This document shows, in pieces, positions 48,791-62,300 of a stretch of 64,000 nucleotides of DNA. Made by a program: the position numbers and the translations under genes. The notes under the pieces were generated by a model. That model saw nothing but the letters and a program-made list of their open reading frames with translations. It was not told the origin of the DNA and did no database searches. Each line of letters starts with the position of its first letter. The stretch's first letter is position 1. Origin of the DNA: Chamaea fasciata (taxonomy: Eukaryota; Chordata; Aves; Passeriformes; Sylviidae); NCBI GenBank assembly GCA_029207755.1, contig JARCOQ010000002.1:55393172-55457171 (forward strand), written 5' to 3'.

Positions 48791-51700
48791 CCAAGAATTA
48801 GTATAAATACTTTCTGTTAACCAAAGCTAAAGCTATTGTAATAAAAAAGCAGATAGAAGGAGAGTTGCGTTTGTCAGACACTAAATATAAATCTGAAAGA
48901 AATGGTTTTACAGACTCTGTTAGTTCCTGCTGTGGCTCAGAGATCTGGAATCCTTTCTCAAGTGTACATTTGCCAGCATCCAGGGCTTCCATAGTGCAAA
49001 CCCCATCAATCACCTGCTTGTATTTCTGCAGCATACAGCACAACCAACAGGGCATGAAAATCTAGACTGTCATTTCTTAGAACTAGGAGAGGTAGCAAGA
49101 GAGGCAGTGTATTTATTGAGAACCTCTGTATGTGAGGATGTCACCACAGCTTTCTTGTTTTTCTCAGCTGTTTTGGTTCTTTTTAACTGTCATATGCATC
49201 AATCTCTAAGATGTCTAGTAAACTACATGACCAAAACTGTTATGTGTCCTAGATACTCTTTGATGTCTTTGATGTTGCTGAGAAAATGAAGAGTTAGTTT
49301 GCATCTTGAGGAAAAAGTAGCCTGAATTCATCCCAGGTAACTTTAAAAGTAAGTGTTTAACAAGGCCATCTACTCTAGAAACATACATTTTTCCAGCTTT
49401 CCTTTGTGTGGAGAGAGACAGATACCTTTATAGGTCTGTATCTGTAGGTGTAGACTTTGGTCTTAGCATGGCTGACATCTTCTAAAGATACCTGTTTCTC
49501 TGCATTGCCTGGACAAAGAGTCTAGGATGGTTACATACTCAATTCAGCTCCGTCAGCTGGGAGCAGCATGTGGGTGGAATCTCTGATACAGTGGGCATGG
49601 TGGACAGCAGCTTTTCTACAGCTTCTCTTCACCAGCTGTTGTGCAATAATTTATACTCTTGTGCAATAATTTAGAAAAACGTGGACTACCTGTACAGCTG
49701 AGATAGCTCATGGTTGACCTCCAGGTGTGTTGACACAGGAAGAGATGGAAGTTGAGAAGAAATGCTGGCCATACAGCACATCTTTCAAGTAGAAGCAAGA
49801 AAGGAAAGGTAGTTGCTACACCTAATTCATGCATTCTGTTGATCTCTGAGGATACAGAGCACCAAAGACAGCTGAGACCTGATCAGTGAAGTAACAAAGT
49901 CCCTATAAACTTCCTAGAAAACTTTGGAGGATGTCTTTGAGGGCTGAAGGATGAATGGTATGAATATGTTAATGTGTTTCAGGTCTGCTTGTATCCATGG
50001 GAAGACATGATGATTCCGTTTTGAGGAAGAATAAGGAAAGACATGTTTCTGATACCTTTCAATCCATAGAAGTCACTTACCTTTTGAATGCACTCAAAGG
50101 TACACTTTTCAGGGGAATATAAGAAGTAAAAAGGGGTGCCTTTTCTGGGTGTACAATTAAGAATTTGGGTGTAACTGTAATAAATACTATTCATATATTT
50201 CATATTGTGTCGAATTGGGATTTTTTAAAAGAAGCTCATTAGGAACTTTATTATAAGTTAAGCAAATTACACTTTCATTTAAGTACTAATGTTTTATTGA
50301 AGAACATTATTCACTAACTATAAATGCACTGGCAGTACTCATATATGATTAACAATTAATTCTTATAATCATTGCATAAAACACAGAATAGACTTTGCTT
50401 TAATCCATTAAGTTCCCTGGGCATAATGCCACAGGTGTGTGATCAGTGCACATCCCTTCCATGCTTGCCTATTTTTCTGTTCATTCTAAGTAATATCACA
50501 TATGGAAAGTGGAAGTCGTGTAAATGCAACTTAGTAATATTTGTAGGGCCCAGCATCCCTGGGTGACCTCCCTGAGACAGATTCCAAGCAGCTTGTGTTC
50601 CCAGGTTCAGACTCTCTGTCTGAATTCTGAGAGAGCTTTTTCCAGTTTTCCCCTTCCCATAAATCTTTTTGTTAAGAAGATATTCTTTTTCAGTGTCTGG
50701 GGCTTTTAATTTTTTAATCATTCACAGATGGCAGAATGCTGCCTGGCTGTGGTGAGTATCCCTGGATGCTGACATGCCACATTTCTATGTTGTTTCAGCA
50801 ACAAGGGGAGTTGAGTGCAGTCAAGGGGGCTGCATTTTGTGGAGGGCCTTTTCTATTACAGGGATGGTACAACTGAAAACTAGCATAATGCTTTCTTAAT
50901 TCCACAATGGCAATAAAAGGACTGTGCATTAGTGGTGTTCTAGCTAGCTCACTGTCTTTTGAATGTCTTTATTAGGTCAGAAAACTTTAACATGTGCTTA
51001 CATGCAGTCTGTGTTCTGAGCCCTCCACATCTATTATATGCCATGGAGGCTTTTAAAGTTTAGCTTAGCTCCCAGCATCATTCTTCAAATTACAGTAACT
51101 TACTTCTTGGCTGAGAGCACTTTTGAGAACTAATCTGTAATGTGTTTACTTTGGCTGGAGGAATGGAAATGCTTTAAAGGAAAAAAAAAATTAAAAGCTC
51201 CCCCAAATGTTCCCGCAGCTTTGCTTTCTCCTCTTATTATGCTAATCTGATTGTTTTTAATGTGAGGACTTCTTTTGCCCTGGGTCTTATATACACTGCA
51301 GTGTCATAAAAGGTGTACCGCTTTACAGCTAAGTAATGTTGACTTTTAAGTTAGAAAATCTGTGGTTTTCATTTGGAGTACTGCACGGTGCAGGAATATG
51401 TCCATTTTTTCTATTATGCTCCTGAAAAAGAAGTCGTCACCACATTTAATATCTATGAGGTCTTTTCAGGATGTCTAACTAAGAGGCTGCCAAAGTAAGC
51501 TTAAGAAGAACAAAAGTATCTACTTTAATATTCAGGTTTTTAGTCTTGGGGGAAAAAAAATTATTATATGCCTTTGTTATTGCCATCATTTAGATAATGG
51601 GAAAATTAATGTACCATTAGAGTTAGTTGCCCTGTCTATACTTACTGGGACAAAGGGATTCAGAAGTGACAGTGAGAGATTTGTCAGACTTGGGAAGTTA

Positions 51701-52339
51701 TGTTTCTTTATTCTCTGATAGTTAAGTTCACACCTGTGTGTAGTGTAACCATGGAGACCATTCTTGCCTTTTTTGTGGACTTTCCTTAGCAAAGACTAGG
51801 CTTAGCAAAGACTAAACATTCGCACTAATTCAAGGGGTAATGCAGAACTCTCTTTGAATGTCCTTGTACAATTCTTGTAAGGGTACCTAGAATCTTGTAT
51901 TTCATTCCATTCCCCCATTCCTTCAGAGAAATCCCAGTGGGTAATAATTTGCCTTCAGGCTTTGTAGTGAATGGTTCAGGTAAGTAGGCTCTTTCCATGG
52001 CCATGTGAAGTTAAAATATAGACAGAAGTGGTGAAGGAGAGTGCAGCTTGGGACTCATTGATGTCGTGGTGCTGATGATATGCAGGCCTGCTGCCCTTGT
52101 GTTGGATCCAGCTGCTAATTTCCTAATGTTTGGCTGGAGCCTGGGCTTGGAATAAAGGGAGCTGGCTGTAGCTTGGGCCAGATAATTTGGAGATGCTAAT
52201 GGCTCATTTGTTAAAACAAGTAGAGGGCTTGGCAAGGGGAGAGGGAGTTTCTTTCTGCCTCACCTCACCCTTTCCCTCTGCGTTCCACCTCGAGGGTATT
52301 TATTTTGTGGGTGCTCTTCGGAGTGTTCATGGACACTGA
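48791..52339 (+). other. Presumed intron with small direct duplications
   Basis: No exon or interspersed repeat was recognised. Two short direct duplications are visible: 'ttgtgcaataattta' at about 49639-49653 and 49659-49673, and 'cttagcaaagacta' at 51785-51798 and 51801-51814. An A10-11 run lies near 51181. Confidence 0.5.
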
Positions 52340-53144
52340 TGTCCTAGGTTTGCTTGCAAGGGGAGCAGTTGCTGTTCTATACTATCCACGTCATTGCTGG
52401 GGGGCCTGGTTTCAGGAGAAAAAGAAATGTGCATCAGAAGTGCACCATTTTGTTCCCTTTTCTCCTGGGACCAGTGCTGGGACTCTGTCCCTCTCCTGCT
52501 GCCACCCATCTTCCCTTCCCATCCCTCAGGAAGAGTGCAGCTCCAGGCAGCGAGCACAGCTGAGCTCAGCAGAACGTGTGTGCCGTGGCACCGGTGCCGG
52601 ATTCAGGTGAGGGAACAGAGTGGCAACAAGTCGAATCAAGAGGAGCTGAGCCCAAACCAAGCCACAGCTAAGTCCAGCATGGGCGAGTGGAGTGGTCCAG
52701 AGCTAGTGGCACTACGTGGAGCCAGACCAGCGCAGCAGTCTGGAGGAGGACAACACTGTGTGTAGTCAAACCAGAGGAATGGAGCAGTCCAAAAGCAGGA
52801 CACATGGCGCAGTGTGGATGATCCGGCTTTTCGGGGGTTTGTCCCTCATTGTTTCACGTTGGCTCAAGCTTGGGGAAGGGGAGCGCTAGCTGCGGAGAGC
52901 ATCTGGCATCTTGTGTTTGTCCCAGCGGCCACACAGAACAGAGCTGAGTGGTGGTGAACACCTTTTCTGTGTACAGCACCTTTTTTTGTATACTTTTGCT
53001 ATGAATATTGCCGCTGTCACTGTGTTTCTAACTCCACTGCTGTTTGCTTTCAGTAACTTGTTATCTCAACCCTGAGAGGGCAAGCTGAGAGAAGGGGAAA
53101 GGCTTATCTGGAGTTTAATTTCCATCTGGTTTTAAACTACCACA
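52340..53144 (+). mobile_element. Avian endogenous retrovirus LTR (solo, probable)
   Basis: The segment begins with TGTCCTAGG and ends with 'ttttaaactaccaca', giving the TG...CA ends expected of a retroviral LTR. Its last third carries the features shared by common bird ERV LTRs: a T-rich, TATA-like stretch ('tttttttgtatacttttgc', about 52980-53000), then 'ttatctcaaccctgag' (53063-53078), then a purine-rich run before the terminal TTTTAAAC(T)ACCACA. The segment is GC-richer than its surroundings. No retroviral gene flanks it on either side, so it is a solo LTR. No matching target-site duplication was seen, which may mean age or slightly wrong ends. Confidence 0.6.
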
Positions 53145-56100
53145 ACCGGTCACAAATGCACATTTGCATCTTTCTTCTTTGTGATTACAAGTGTTTCTTG
53201 CGAAGATGGGTCTTCCTATTGTACATATTTCCATTTGGTACATTCTGGCTCATTGCAGTGGCTTACCCATGAGTGTATCTTTGCAAGCCACTTGAGAGAG
53301 AGGAAGAAATGTCAGCTGTTGCAGGCCGTTGTCTGCCAGATACTGATTTGGGCTGGCTGGCATGAACACATTTATGTCTGTGGTTAAAAGCTCTGGATTT
53401 CTTTTCTCTGTTGGCTTGGATTCAAGGAGCTTTATGCAGAATAGTTTGGCTTTACTTGAAATTTATGGCTGGAGTTCAGATAGATCCTTATGTGCATCCA
53501 TAGGAGATGAAGACTGTTGGTAGGTATGTCTTGGGCACGTTAGCCTAGATGGTGTGTGCACAAGCTGTCCTTCAGGGCCATGATCTCTTCTCCCTGTGAA
53601 GAAGCCATCACGCACCCACTGTGCTTCCTCACTGAGAGATCAGTTGCAGAAAGAAGTGAACTTCCACTTAGGAGCTTGTGGCTTCTATTCTGGCAAATAA
53701 GTACCTCGTGTTGCTTCTTAAAGAGGGAAATTTTGCAAGATTTTCTGTCTGTCTTCAGTAGCAGTGCCCCAGCTCAACAGCTTGAGGTTAGGTATTTTAA
53801 GCTGTTGTATCAGTGTGATCAACACTGGGTTTAGTGATGTGTGGAGACAGTTTCATATAGGACAGTCAGATCCAAATTCTCTACTAGTTACAGAAGAATT
53901 TTTCAGTATGAAACACAAAGGTGGTTTATATGTATATATAAATTACATAATACATATATTTTTACTCCCTTCATATCCACTAGCTCAAATTTGCGGACAT
54001 ATGGCTGCATAATTTGCAAGCTGTAGTTTCCATTGTTATCCATAAGTAGGAGACATTATGGAAGTGACAGTGGGATGGATTGCTGTGGTCAGGTCTGCAT
54101 TTGGGTGGAGCAGATGAAATTCTGCCAGGTAATAATGGAGAAAAGCTATCACTGGCCACTTTTTTACAAGTGAGATGTCCAAGTGTAGAGGTGTGAATTT
54201 GAATGTGCACCAGGAGGCATGGGATCCAATTTAAAGTGCCACAGACGGAGTTAAAACATGCCAGTTGACAGCTCTTACCATCTTGGATTCAACCCAGAAT
54301 TAACATTACTGAATAGTAGAAAATAAGTATGAACTGGACCTTGAAGTAGGCTTTCAGGTTCGTGTCCAGGAGGACATACTTACACAGGTTTTTTATTGTT
54401 TCAGTAGAAAACTATTTGATACTCAATTTCTATTTCAAAAGATTCTCTAGCTAACTGCAATTAGAATATTGTAATTTTAAAGAAGCTTTTCTTTTAATAC
54501 AAGTTGTGCTGTGTGATAAACATGGGTTTGGTCACTTGGTCAAAATGCTTTGATACAACTTTCTTTAGGTGGCATTGTACAAGATTTTTTTTTAAATTTA
54601 CAGTGTATGTTCATCATAAAGCGATCAAAATAAACTGTAATTGAAATAGCTTTGTTTCCAGGGCAATTCTTTCCTCAATTATTTTTATGTGTTCTCTTCT
54701 TCGTATACCCTCAGTTGAACTGTTTTATTTTTATCATTTTTATCACTTTTTAGTGGTGAATTTGTTCCTGTTGGAGTTTGGGCTTTGTCATTTCATTTAG
54801 CAGTTTTCCTGGGAAGTCAGAATGTTACATAAATGCAGAAAAGATGTGCTGTACATCAACTTTGATTATCTTGAAAGCACTACAGAGTTTAGGTCTATAA
54901 ACACGTGTACAGATATTTTAAGCACAGTAGCAATTCTGCTAAACTTGGTGAGTCTGTTTTCAAAGTTAGGGGAGTGGAAATTTCTGAGCAGTAAGTGCAC
55001 AGACCTTCACTTGCCTCTGAAATTAATTATTTCCGGAGTGTGGCTTACTAATACTAGGGGTGTATTTTTTTTTTTTTAACAGACTAATAGGAAAAACGTT
55101 AGAGGGAAGGAAGGTTGTCTGGTGGCATGAAGGTGACAGTTTGAAAGATGCTGTGTGGGGTCCATTTTTCAGCCAATGCCCCTTTTATCCTCAGCTGACA
55201 GCAGCAGCAGAGCAACAAAATCTTGCTTCTTAAACTTCATGGTTCATCCACAGTGATCTGCTTTTTTTTTTTGGTTAGTAAATCACACTACCTAATAAGA
55301 TGTTTTAATATATGATAATATATTTTAATAGTTATCTGGTGTAACTATTAAATTATAATATTGCCCGTTAAACTCCGTTAGTAATTACTGAGAATTTTCT
55401 TCTGAAAAGGTGATTCCCCACCCCCATCTCCTTTTGCTCCTAGGGAAGCTTTATTAATTTCAACAGAGACTTGCTAGTGATGTTTTTTCCTTTTTACAAA
55501 TAGGTTGGAGTGCCTTTTAGTAGAATCTCTAGGTGCTTCTGGAAGCAAAACATTAAAAAATAGAGACAAATTGGATTGTTCAGGAAGAAAGGTGAAGAAA
55601 TAAAAAAAGGGACTTTGGAAATAAAGGTGATGACTGAATAGAGCTCAGGGAATAAAAATACCCTTGTGGGTGAAGGCCACCATGAAGAAGGAAGTGAAAG
55701 AAACAACAAAAAAAGCAAACTGCTGTGCTTCACTCAGGATCTACAAAGAGCCATAGGTACTTTCTGCAAAAGCAATACTTCCTACGTACTGTGATGGGAA
55801 TGTGGGCATATCTCTTCATTTGGATAAACTCTTCTCACAATTGAAAAAGTTTACCAAGGACTTTTTTTCCTTGTGTAGGAAAAGTGTAGAAAACACTTCT
55901 TCTGATCAGGAATTCCATGTTCATGCAGGGGAAGATGCACTTCTTGAAAAGTGTCCTTCACTAGAGAGATGCAAATTGTGCACTTGGAACTGCACAATTG
56001 TAGAATCACATTAGCCACCTTGAGAAGAGCAGAGACTTTGTTCTCTAAAATAATTTGCTTTCTTTGGGAAGCTGGCAAGAACTTAAATGTTCTTCTAAAG

Positions 56101-57454
56101 CGGCTCTAGTACTAGAGTAATATGTTTCTAGCACTGCAAAAGCACTAAAGATGCAATAGTCCCTAACCACCATAAAACAAAGGATGAGATCTTAGTTCCA
56201 TGGAAAAAAACAAGTGTTCCTCTGGCTCCACTTTGAGGGGGTTTGACCCTGATGCCCATCAAGAACACAACTGAGCAGCAAGTGAAGGGTATTTATGCAA
56301 GTAAAATCTTTATACATGGTATGTTATGATATGATGTATACATGTATGATATACGTGATATTGATAATGTAATAGACTTTATGGAGACACTGCAAAATTT
56401 TCTTCTAAGTACCCAGTGGCACATGACTTCTTGTACAGAAAGAACGAGATTTTGTTGTTTATTTTGTGCAGCCCTTCTGCTTTTCCCAGCCTGTGTTCTC
56501 TAAGTGACACATTTGTGTCAGGAAATTTTGGCACAGTGACAAATGTTTCCTTTTAAATTGCAGGTCCTCCACAGGAAAGAGCCATTGCAACTTCCTCTTT
56601 TAATTTTGCACCCCAGCCCTCTTCCTGCTGAGACACCTGTCTGTACTGTTCCACAAGGTCAAACTGGTGATACCACAGTTGCCTATTTTTTCTTAAAAAG
56701 GAGCATGATTATATTCATCAAAGATGTTATTTTATCAAGGATCATCAAGTAAGGGGTAAAAGCAGAACAAATTTGATATTTTGTGAGGGAAATTTTCCAG
56801 AATCAGATTTTTTTAAAAAAAAATTGACTGAGATATAAGGCCTGTTATTCATAAGAAGTGTTTAAACTCCTGGCCTAAATCTAGCATGAATGTTGAGGCA
56901 AGGTGCAGAAGCTTTCTCCAAGCAACTCGTATTCAGCTATTGAAACGTCCACAGTTACTGACAAAGTAAATCAGTGGATGCACGTATGTGGTCTGTTTCG
57001 TAAATTGTTTGAACAAGTTTCTCATTTCTTGGTAGCATGTACTACCTGAGGACTCCCATGGAAATACACAGGAAACTAGCCTGTCTGCCTGTCACAGCAG
57101 GGTTAGAATGGTTTGGAAAGAAAAGCAAATTTAGGCTATGTCTCAGGGCGATCTCCAAGTCTATGCAGCATGGAGGACAAAGCAACGAGTCTTTGGCACT
57201 GCTTTGAAAAGCAGCACTTTATCAGTGCTGCCACAGACAGGCATCAGTACAGCAGCTGTTTTACCCTTTTCCTCAGCCTTTACATTTAACATCCAGAGCA
57301 CACAAGGGACAGAATCTTACCAACTGTAAAATGTGTGACATATCCCAATGACAAGTGGAGAAGTTCCAGTGATTAAGTGTTTGGTGATCTCTGGTTGGTA
57401 TTGTAGGAGGAGCTTTCCTGGCCTTTACACTCCAATGTAAAGACAGAGGAAAGG
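53145..57454 (+). other. Presumed intron between two LTRs
   Basis: About 4.3 kb of AT-rich DNA without a recognisable gene. No retroviral gag, pol or env sequence is visible between the two LTRs, which are in opposite orientation and are different families, so they are separate insertions. Confidence 0.55.
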
Positions 57455-57992
57455 AAATTTTTGGCACCCAGATGGCTGCCCAGCTGTTTTCTTACTCCCC
57501 CTCTTCAGCAGAACAGGGGGAGAAAAGGAGATGAAGTATAGGTTGGGTTCAAGACAGTCGAATGAGGAAAAGAGAAGACTGCCTATGGAAGCAAAGCAAA
57601 ATGATTTGGTCTCTACTTCCATCTGCAGGGGATGTCCTGCCACTCAGGGAGAAGCAGAAATCCCACCACTTATAGCAGCTGCTTTAGAAGACAAACACCT
57701 TAATAATGAATGCACTTCTCCTTTGCCTTTCTCCTAACTTTATTGCTGAGTAATAAAATAAAATCCCCTGCACAGTATGGGATGTCCCTTTGGTCAGCTG
57801 TCCTGGCTGAATCCCCTCCCAACCTCATGCCCACTCCCAGCCTCCTGGCCTCTGGGGGTGTTAGGGAGACAGCTTTGGTGGTTTGTGGCAGAGAGACAAC
57901 ATGTGGGTGTGTTACCAACACCCTCCGAGACACAAGTGCAAAGCACAGCACTATGAGGTTGGCTGTGAGGAGTGTCAGGTCCAAACCAGGTA
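57455..57992 (-). mobile_element. Avian endogenous retrovirus LTR (solo, minus strand, decayed)
   Basis: Read on the minus strand, this matches a common bird ERV LTR that I recognise from many avian genomes, probably ERVL-type. It has a 'CCTGGTTTGG' start (about 57992), a 'CAGCCAGGACAGCTGACC' block with 'AAAGGG' and 'CCCATACT' (about 57775-57815), an AATAAA (complement at 57739-57744), 'GGAAGTAGAGAC' (about 57610-57622) and a purine-rich end with 'CAGCTGGGCAGCC'. The copy is clearly diverged. There is no adjacent retroviral gene, so it is a solo LTR. The family name is uncertain and the ends are approximate. Confidence 0.75.
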
Positions 57993-59130
57993 GGCCCACT
58001 ACAGGAAGAAGGGTAATCTTTCCATGAAGAGACAAAAGGACAGAGAAGCTGTCCTTGCAGTGGCAAAATATAAGGAACAGTACCAAACAGGCACCTGTGT
58101 ACAGAAGCATCTTGTGCAGAAAAGGAGAAAGACGGTGCTAGTCATGAGTATGAGAGTGCAATCCAGCTCTTGTGCAGCCACGTCCTGCAGTCTCTACTAA
58201 GCAACTTCCATGAGAAATTAATGGCTATTCAGGGGTTTCAGCAGATGTGCAATACTTTCAACACTTGCTGCTCAGAGCTAGTAATGATTGTCAAAGATGT
58301 AAACTTGTGTAGTTAGGAATGATGGTGCCTGACAGTACTGTTCACCATCATAAGAAAGGAGCAAGCAAAAATCCCACACTTACAGATACTTGTTATCAAA
58401 CAGCATAATCATGAACAGTGTTGGAAAATATCATATAGATGTGGAATAAACTTTAGGCTACTCTGTGGTGTGTTTAGTTACTACAGGAAAAATCTGCACA
58501 TATTTATTTGTGTTGTAAATGGCACTATTACTCATTCTGTTTCTTTAGTGAGTTATTTTGACTAAAGTGCCACAGTTTCACAAAATGACCCATCAACATA
58601 TAATAAAATGCTCTTTTAGTAAGTTACTGCTGAAGGGATGTACTCAGAAAGTAATGAAAATCTACCAGGCTTCATAACACAAGTTTTCATTTCCGTTTTT
58701 TCAGTCTGTTGCAAAGTTTCCAGACAGGCCATCCATAACAGGGCCTAGATAATTTGCTTAGGAAGCTGCCTTTGCTGTATTTAACCTTTTTTTTTTTTTT
58801 TGATCAGTATTTTGTATTTCTAGATCCTACTTCATTAATGAGGTTGAAAAATACTGCCATTGCAAATTAGTTATGGGTCAGCAGCTGCTAATTTTACAAT
58901 GCTGCACTATTTTCTTCTCAGCTTTGTAGATGCTCTCATATCTCATTTTATGTCTGCCTGGGGATAGATGTGAATATCAAGCAGAATCCCAGGCTTCTTT
59001 TTTCTTCTATCCAAATGCCTAACCAATGGTTCCACTAAAATTTGGAAGCATAATTTTAGTATTCTGAAAGTGAAGGATTGTGAATACAAATGTCATGATA
59101 AAAGTGTAAGAATTGTGTAAATAGGAGAAC
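57993..59130 (+). other. Presumed intron, no feature recognised
   Basis: AT-rich DNA with a T14 run near 58788. No exon or repeat was recognised. Confidence 0.5.
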
Positions 59131-59308
59131 CTGGTGTGATTTTGCCCAGAGAAGCTGTGAATCCCTTATAGGTGAAAATAGTCAAGGCCAGGTTGGAGGG
59201 GGTTTTGAGGACTTGTCTAGTGGAAGGTGTCCCAGCCCATGGCAGAGAGCTGGAACTGGATGGTATTTACGGTCCCTTCCAGCACATGGAATGATTCATG
59301 ATTCATGC
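59131..59308 (+). mobile_element. CR1 LINE 3'-end fragment
   Basis: Sense CR1 3' UTR. Matches occur in the order 'tttgcccagagaagctgtga', 'gtcaaggccaggttggaggg', 'tctagtggaaggtgtcccag', 'cccatggcagagagctggaa', 'ctggatggtatttacggtcc', then a terminal 'aatgattcatgattcatg' in place of the usual repeated octamer. It is 5'-truncated and moderately diverged. Confidence 0.93.
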
Positions 59309-62300
59309 TGTTGAGAAACTTCTTTTGTTTAGAACACTGATTCACAGTGAGGGTCACAAGGACCATCTCATGGTGTGTCAGTGATCCCAGGAGAGTCAGA
59401 AACTCAAAAACCCGGAACCCCTCTCCCTGTCTTCTCCCCACCAATTCTGTAAGAATTTTACAATTTTTGGGCAATTTCGTGACATTTTCTTTACTGCAGA
59501 TCATTTGAGAGAACAGTTTACACTAAGCTGGATAACTACTGGCCAGGCATGACTGCTGGAGAGGAGAATAGAAAGCTTTTAAAGGAACACATTTCTCCCT
59601 GATGAAAGACAATCTCCTTCCCAGCATAGTTTTGAGATTAGAGCCTCACAGATACCTGGATGCAGTTATTCAGCGGTGTGTCACTCATCTCCATTGTTTA
59701 CCTCTCAGCGTTTCAGATGAATTTTGGCATCAATATACAGCTGCCAGGGGAAAAGTGTAATGCAAGCTCTTGTTTTGCAGTGGTCATTTTAGGTTTCCTT
59801 GACCTGGGAGCAGCCACTTCCTGAAAAAGGCTATGCCAGGTAGAGTTCATCTTACCCTCTTCATGTGCTCCTTTGTCTAGACAAGATTAAAAAAAAAAAA
59901 ATCTTGTTGTTTCTCCTCAGCTCTGTGAGCTAATTGCAGCTCTTTTAGCAAACGCAATGTCTGCCAGTGGAGGTGAATGTAGTATTTCTTCTGTTAGTTG
60001 GTATAAGTTTGAAAATACTGCTATGATCCACAAAGAGAACGTATAGGCTGTCGATTAAATGTTAAGGAGGAATCTGGGAAATTACCTAGTTAGACCCACG
60101 TGGTTCATAATTGCGAGTTCAGTGGGAAGCTGCTGAAAGTCATATGTGTGGATCCAGTTACTTAGAAATACTTCTACGATAGCTAGAGTATGAGAAGGAG
60201 GGAAAGAAGATGAGGAAGGAGCAAGCCCAGCAGACCTCACTTGCAGACAAACTGAGGACCGACCTCAGTTTCTTGCTTCTGGCCTCCTGAACCAGAGGTT
60301 CTTGGGGCTTGTGTGCATATTTCCTTAAGAAAGATGCCCTTGCTAGGGTCTTTGTAATGAAGTGTCAGGACTAAATGTATCTATATAAAAAGAAGATAAG
60401 GATTTTAAAAAAAAATTTTTGGTTGTATTTGGGAAGACCAAAGCTCAAATCTGCTTTTGTGAGGATTCGTAAGAGTAATAACATCATGTTTCTTCTTTCA
60501 TTTGTGGGCTTGGTATGCTTGGGGTTCAGTCCAGCAAACATGTAGGTGTATGGCTGATGTACTTCAGGTTGCAAACTATCTCCAGTGTATTTGATAAGTT
60601 CTCTTAGGGACTTTAAGCCATCTTTTGGCCTGAATGAACTTCACATGAAGTTGCACTCTAGAAGGTTTTTCAGCCAGCAGCTGATTAGTTTCATGGGGCC
60701 TCAGATGTGGATTTATCAAAGACCTTGAATAGAGCACCCTGATGCTTCTGTAGTCCAGGTGGCAGGAGTGCGGGCAAGAGAATAGGCAGAGGCAGTTCCA
60801 GTCTCTGCCACAAACATTTCTTCGTGCTTAGGGTGGTGATTTCCTCACTCTTTATTCGTAGGCTTTCAGTCCTTTTGTATACCAAATGATACTTTGCACA
60901 GAAAATTCTGTGCTTTAAGTGGAGAATAAGGAATAATGAGGATTTCAAAATGAAATTGTTGGGTCCCAGATGTCTACTAAGTAGATTTGCATGTCTTTCC
61001 AAAATTTACTACAAAATACATCCATCTTTGAATGTTGTTTTCTATTCTGTATATTTATATATTGTGAATATGCTCAGTCCCTAAACCCAGATTTGATTCC
61101 AACAGAACACTTAAATGTTTCTTTTTTCTTGTGTACAGTATGTTTTTTCTCTTTTTTTTCTTTTATTCTGTTCTCTAAAAATGTAGCCAGCAAAAGTGGT
61201 TATAACCAACATTGAAGCTTTGATTAAACTTGGAAATGGAAAGCAGGAGTTAAATTTGGCCTTAAAATAAACTATTCAACTCATTTTTTTGTTGGTGTTT
61301 ACATTAGTGTCCGAGAAAATGTGTGATCTTATATATTACGCATGTTATAGTCCTTAGGCATAATAAGGTTAAATGAGGACAGATTGTCAGATGTAGCATT
61401 TGTCATTACCTTTCACTTGCCTAATTTCATGCTGTTGTGGATTTGTGTTGAACTATTACACTTCAATGTAGATTTTTCTCTGATTTTATGAGGTTTTCTT
61501 TACAAAAATTCTTCTTGGCATGCTTTATTTACTTTCAACAGCAGAAATGTTTCTTATTAAATGCAGTTCATCTCCAGTTTTGATTCTTCTTTAAAGAAAA
61601 TACTGCATGACAGTAAATTCAACTATTTGCTTCTCTTTTGTAAGTACTGATAATGTGTGTTATTAATCACCTTGCCATTGTATGGTTAAAAATATATTTT
61701 TTTTTTCCTGTTCAGTAACTCTACCTTCTGTTGTGTAACTGTTCCATAAAGGTCATATTTTTACCAGACAGTAATCTTGAATGTCATGCTTTCTGTTATA
61801 TTTAACTACTCCATATCTAGATATATACCTGGTGGAGCAGAGTACTTTGCTAAATGAGTTTTGGAGGTTGGCAAATGAATTTAATCCAAAATAAAAGGAA
61901 TGTTATTATTCTTCCCATGTCTGTGCTACTTTGATATCATCAGACAATTTTGAGAATACATGTAGTTGATCTCTGTTTTCTGTTTATAAATGTGGCTGAT
62001 GTACTTTATACCAAAAAAGCAATGCTTAACACATGGCAGTGATTTAGCAAAAAGAAACACTTTGTGCCTGAATGCCGTTTGCCTTCTGGCATTCTCTTGG
62101 GATTCTCATAAAGCACAGGGAAGTAAAACAACTACCTGCATGTTTGAGGATACAAGTATCTGACATGGGGTACTTACACATAGTGGTTATGTATTTTTGG
62201 AGCAGTGTTTAAATATTTCATAGTGGTTTGTTTGGGCATACGTATGCTAGGTGTGGGCATGCAGTGCACACCACAGCATAAGGTGACCTGTAACCTCTAC

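Noticed and set aside
52305..52765. Several overlapping open frames near 52.3-52.8 kb
   Set aside because: They lie inside the LTR, which is GC-richer than its surroundings, and show no retroviral or cellular protein motif.
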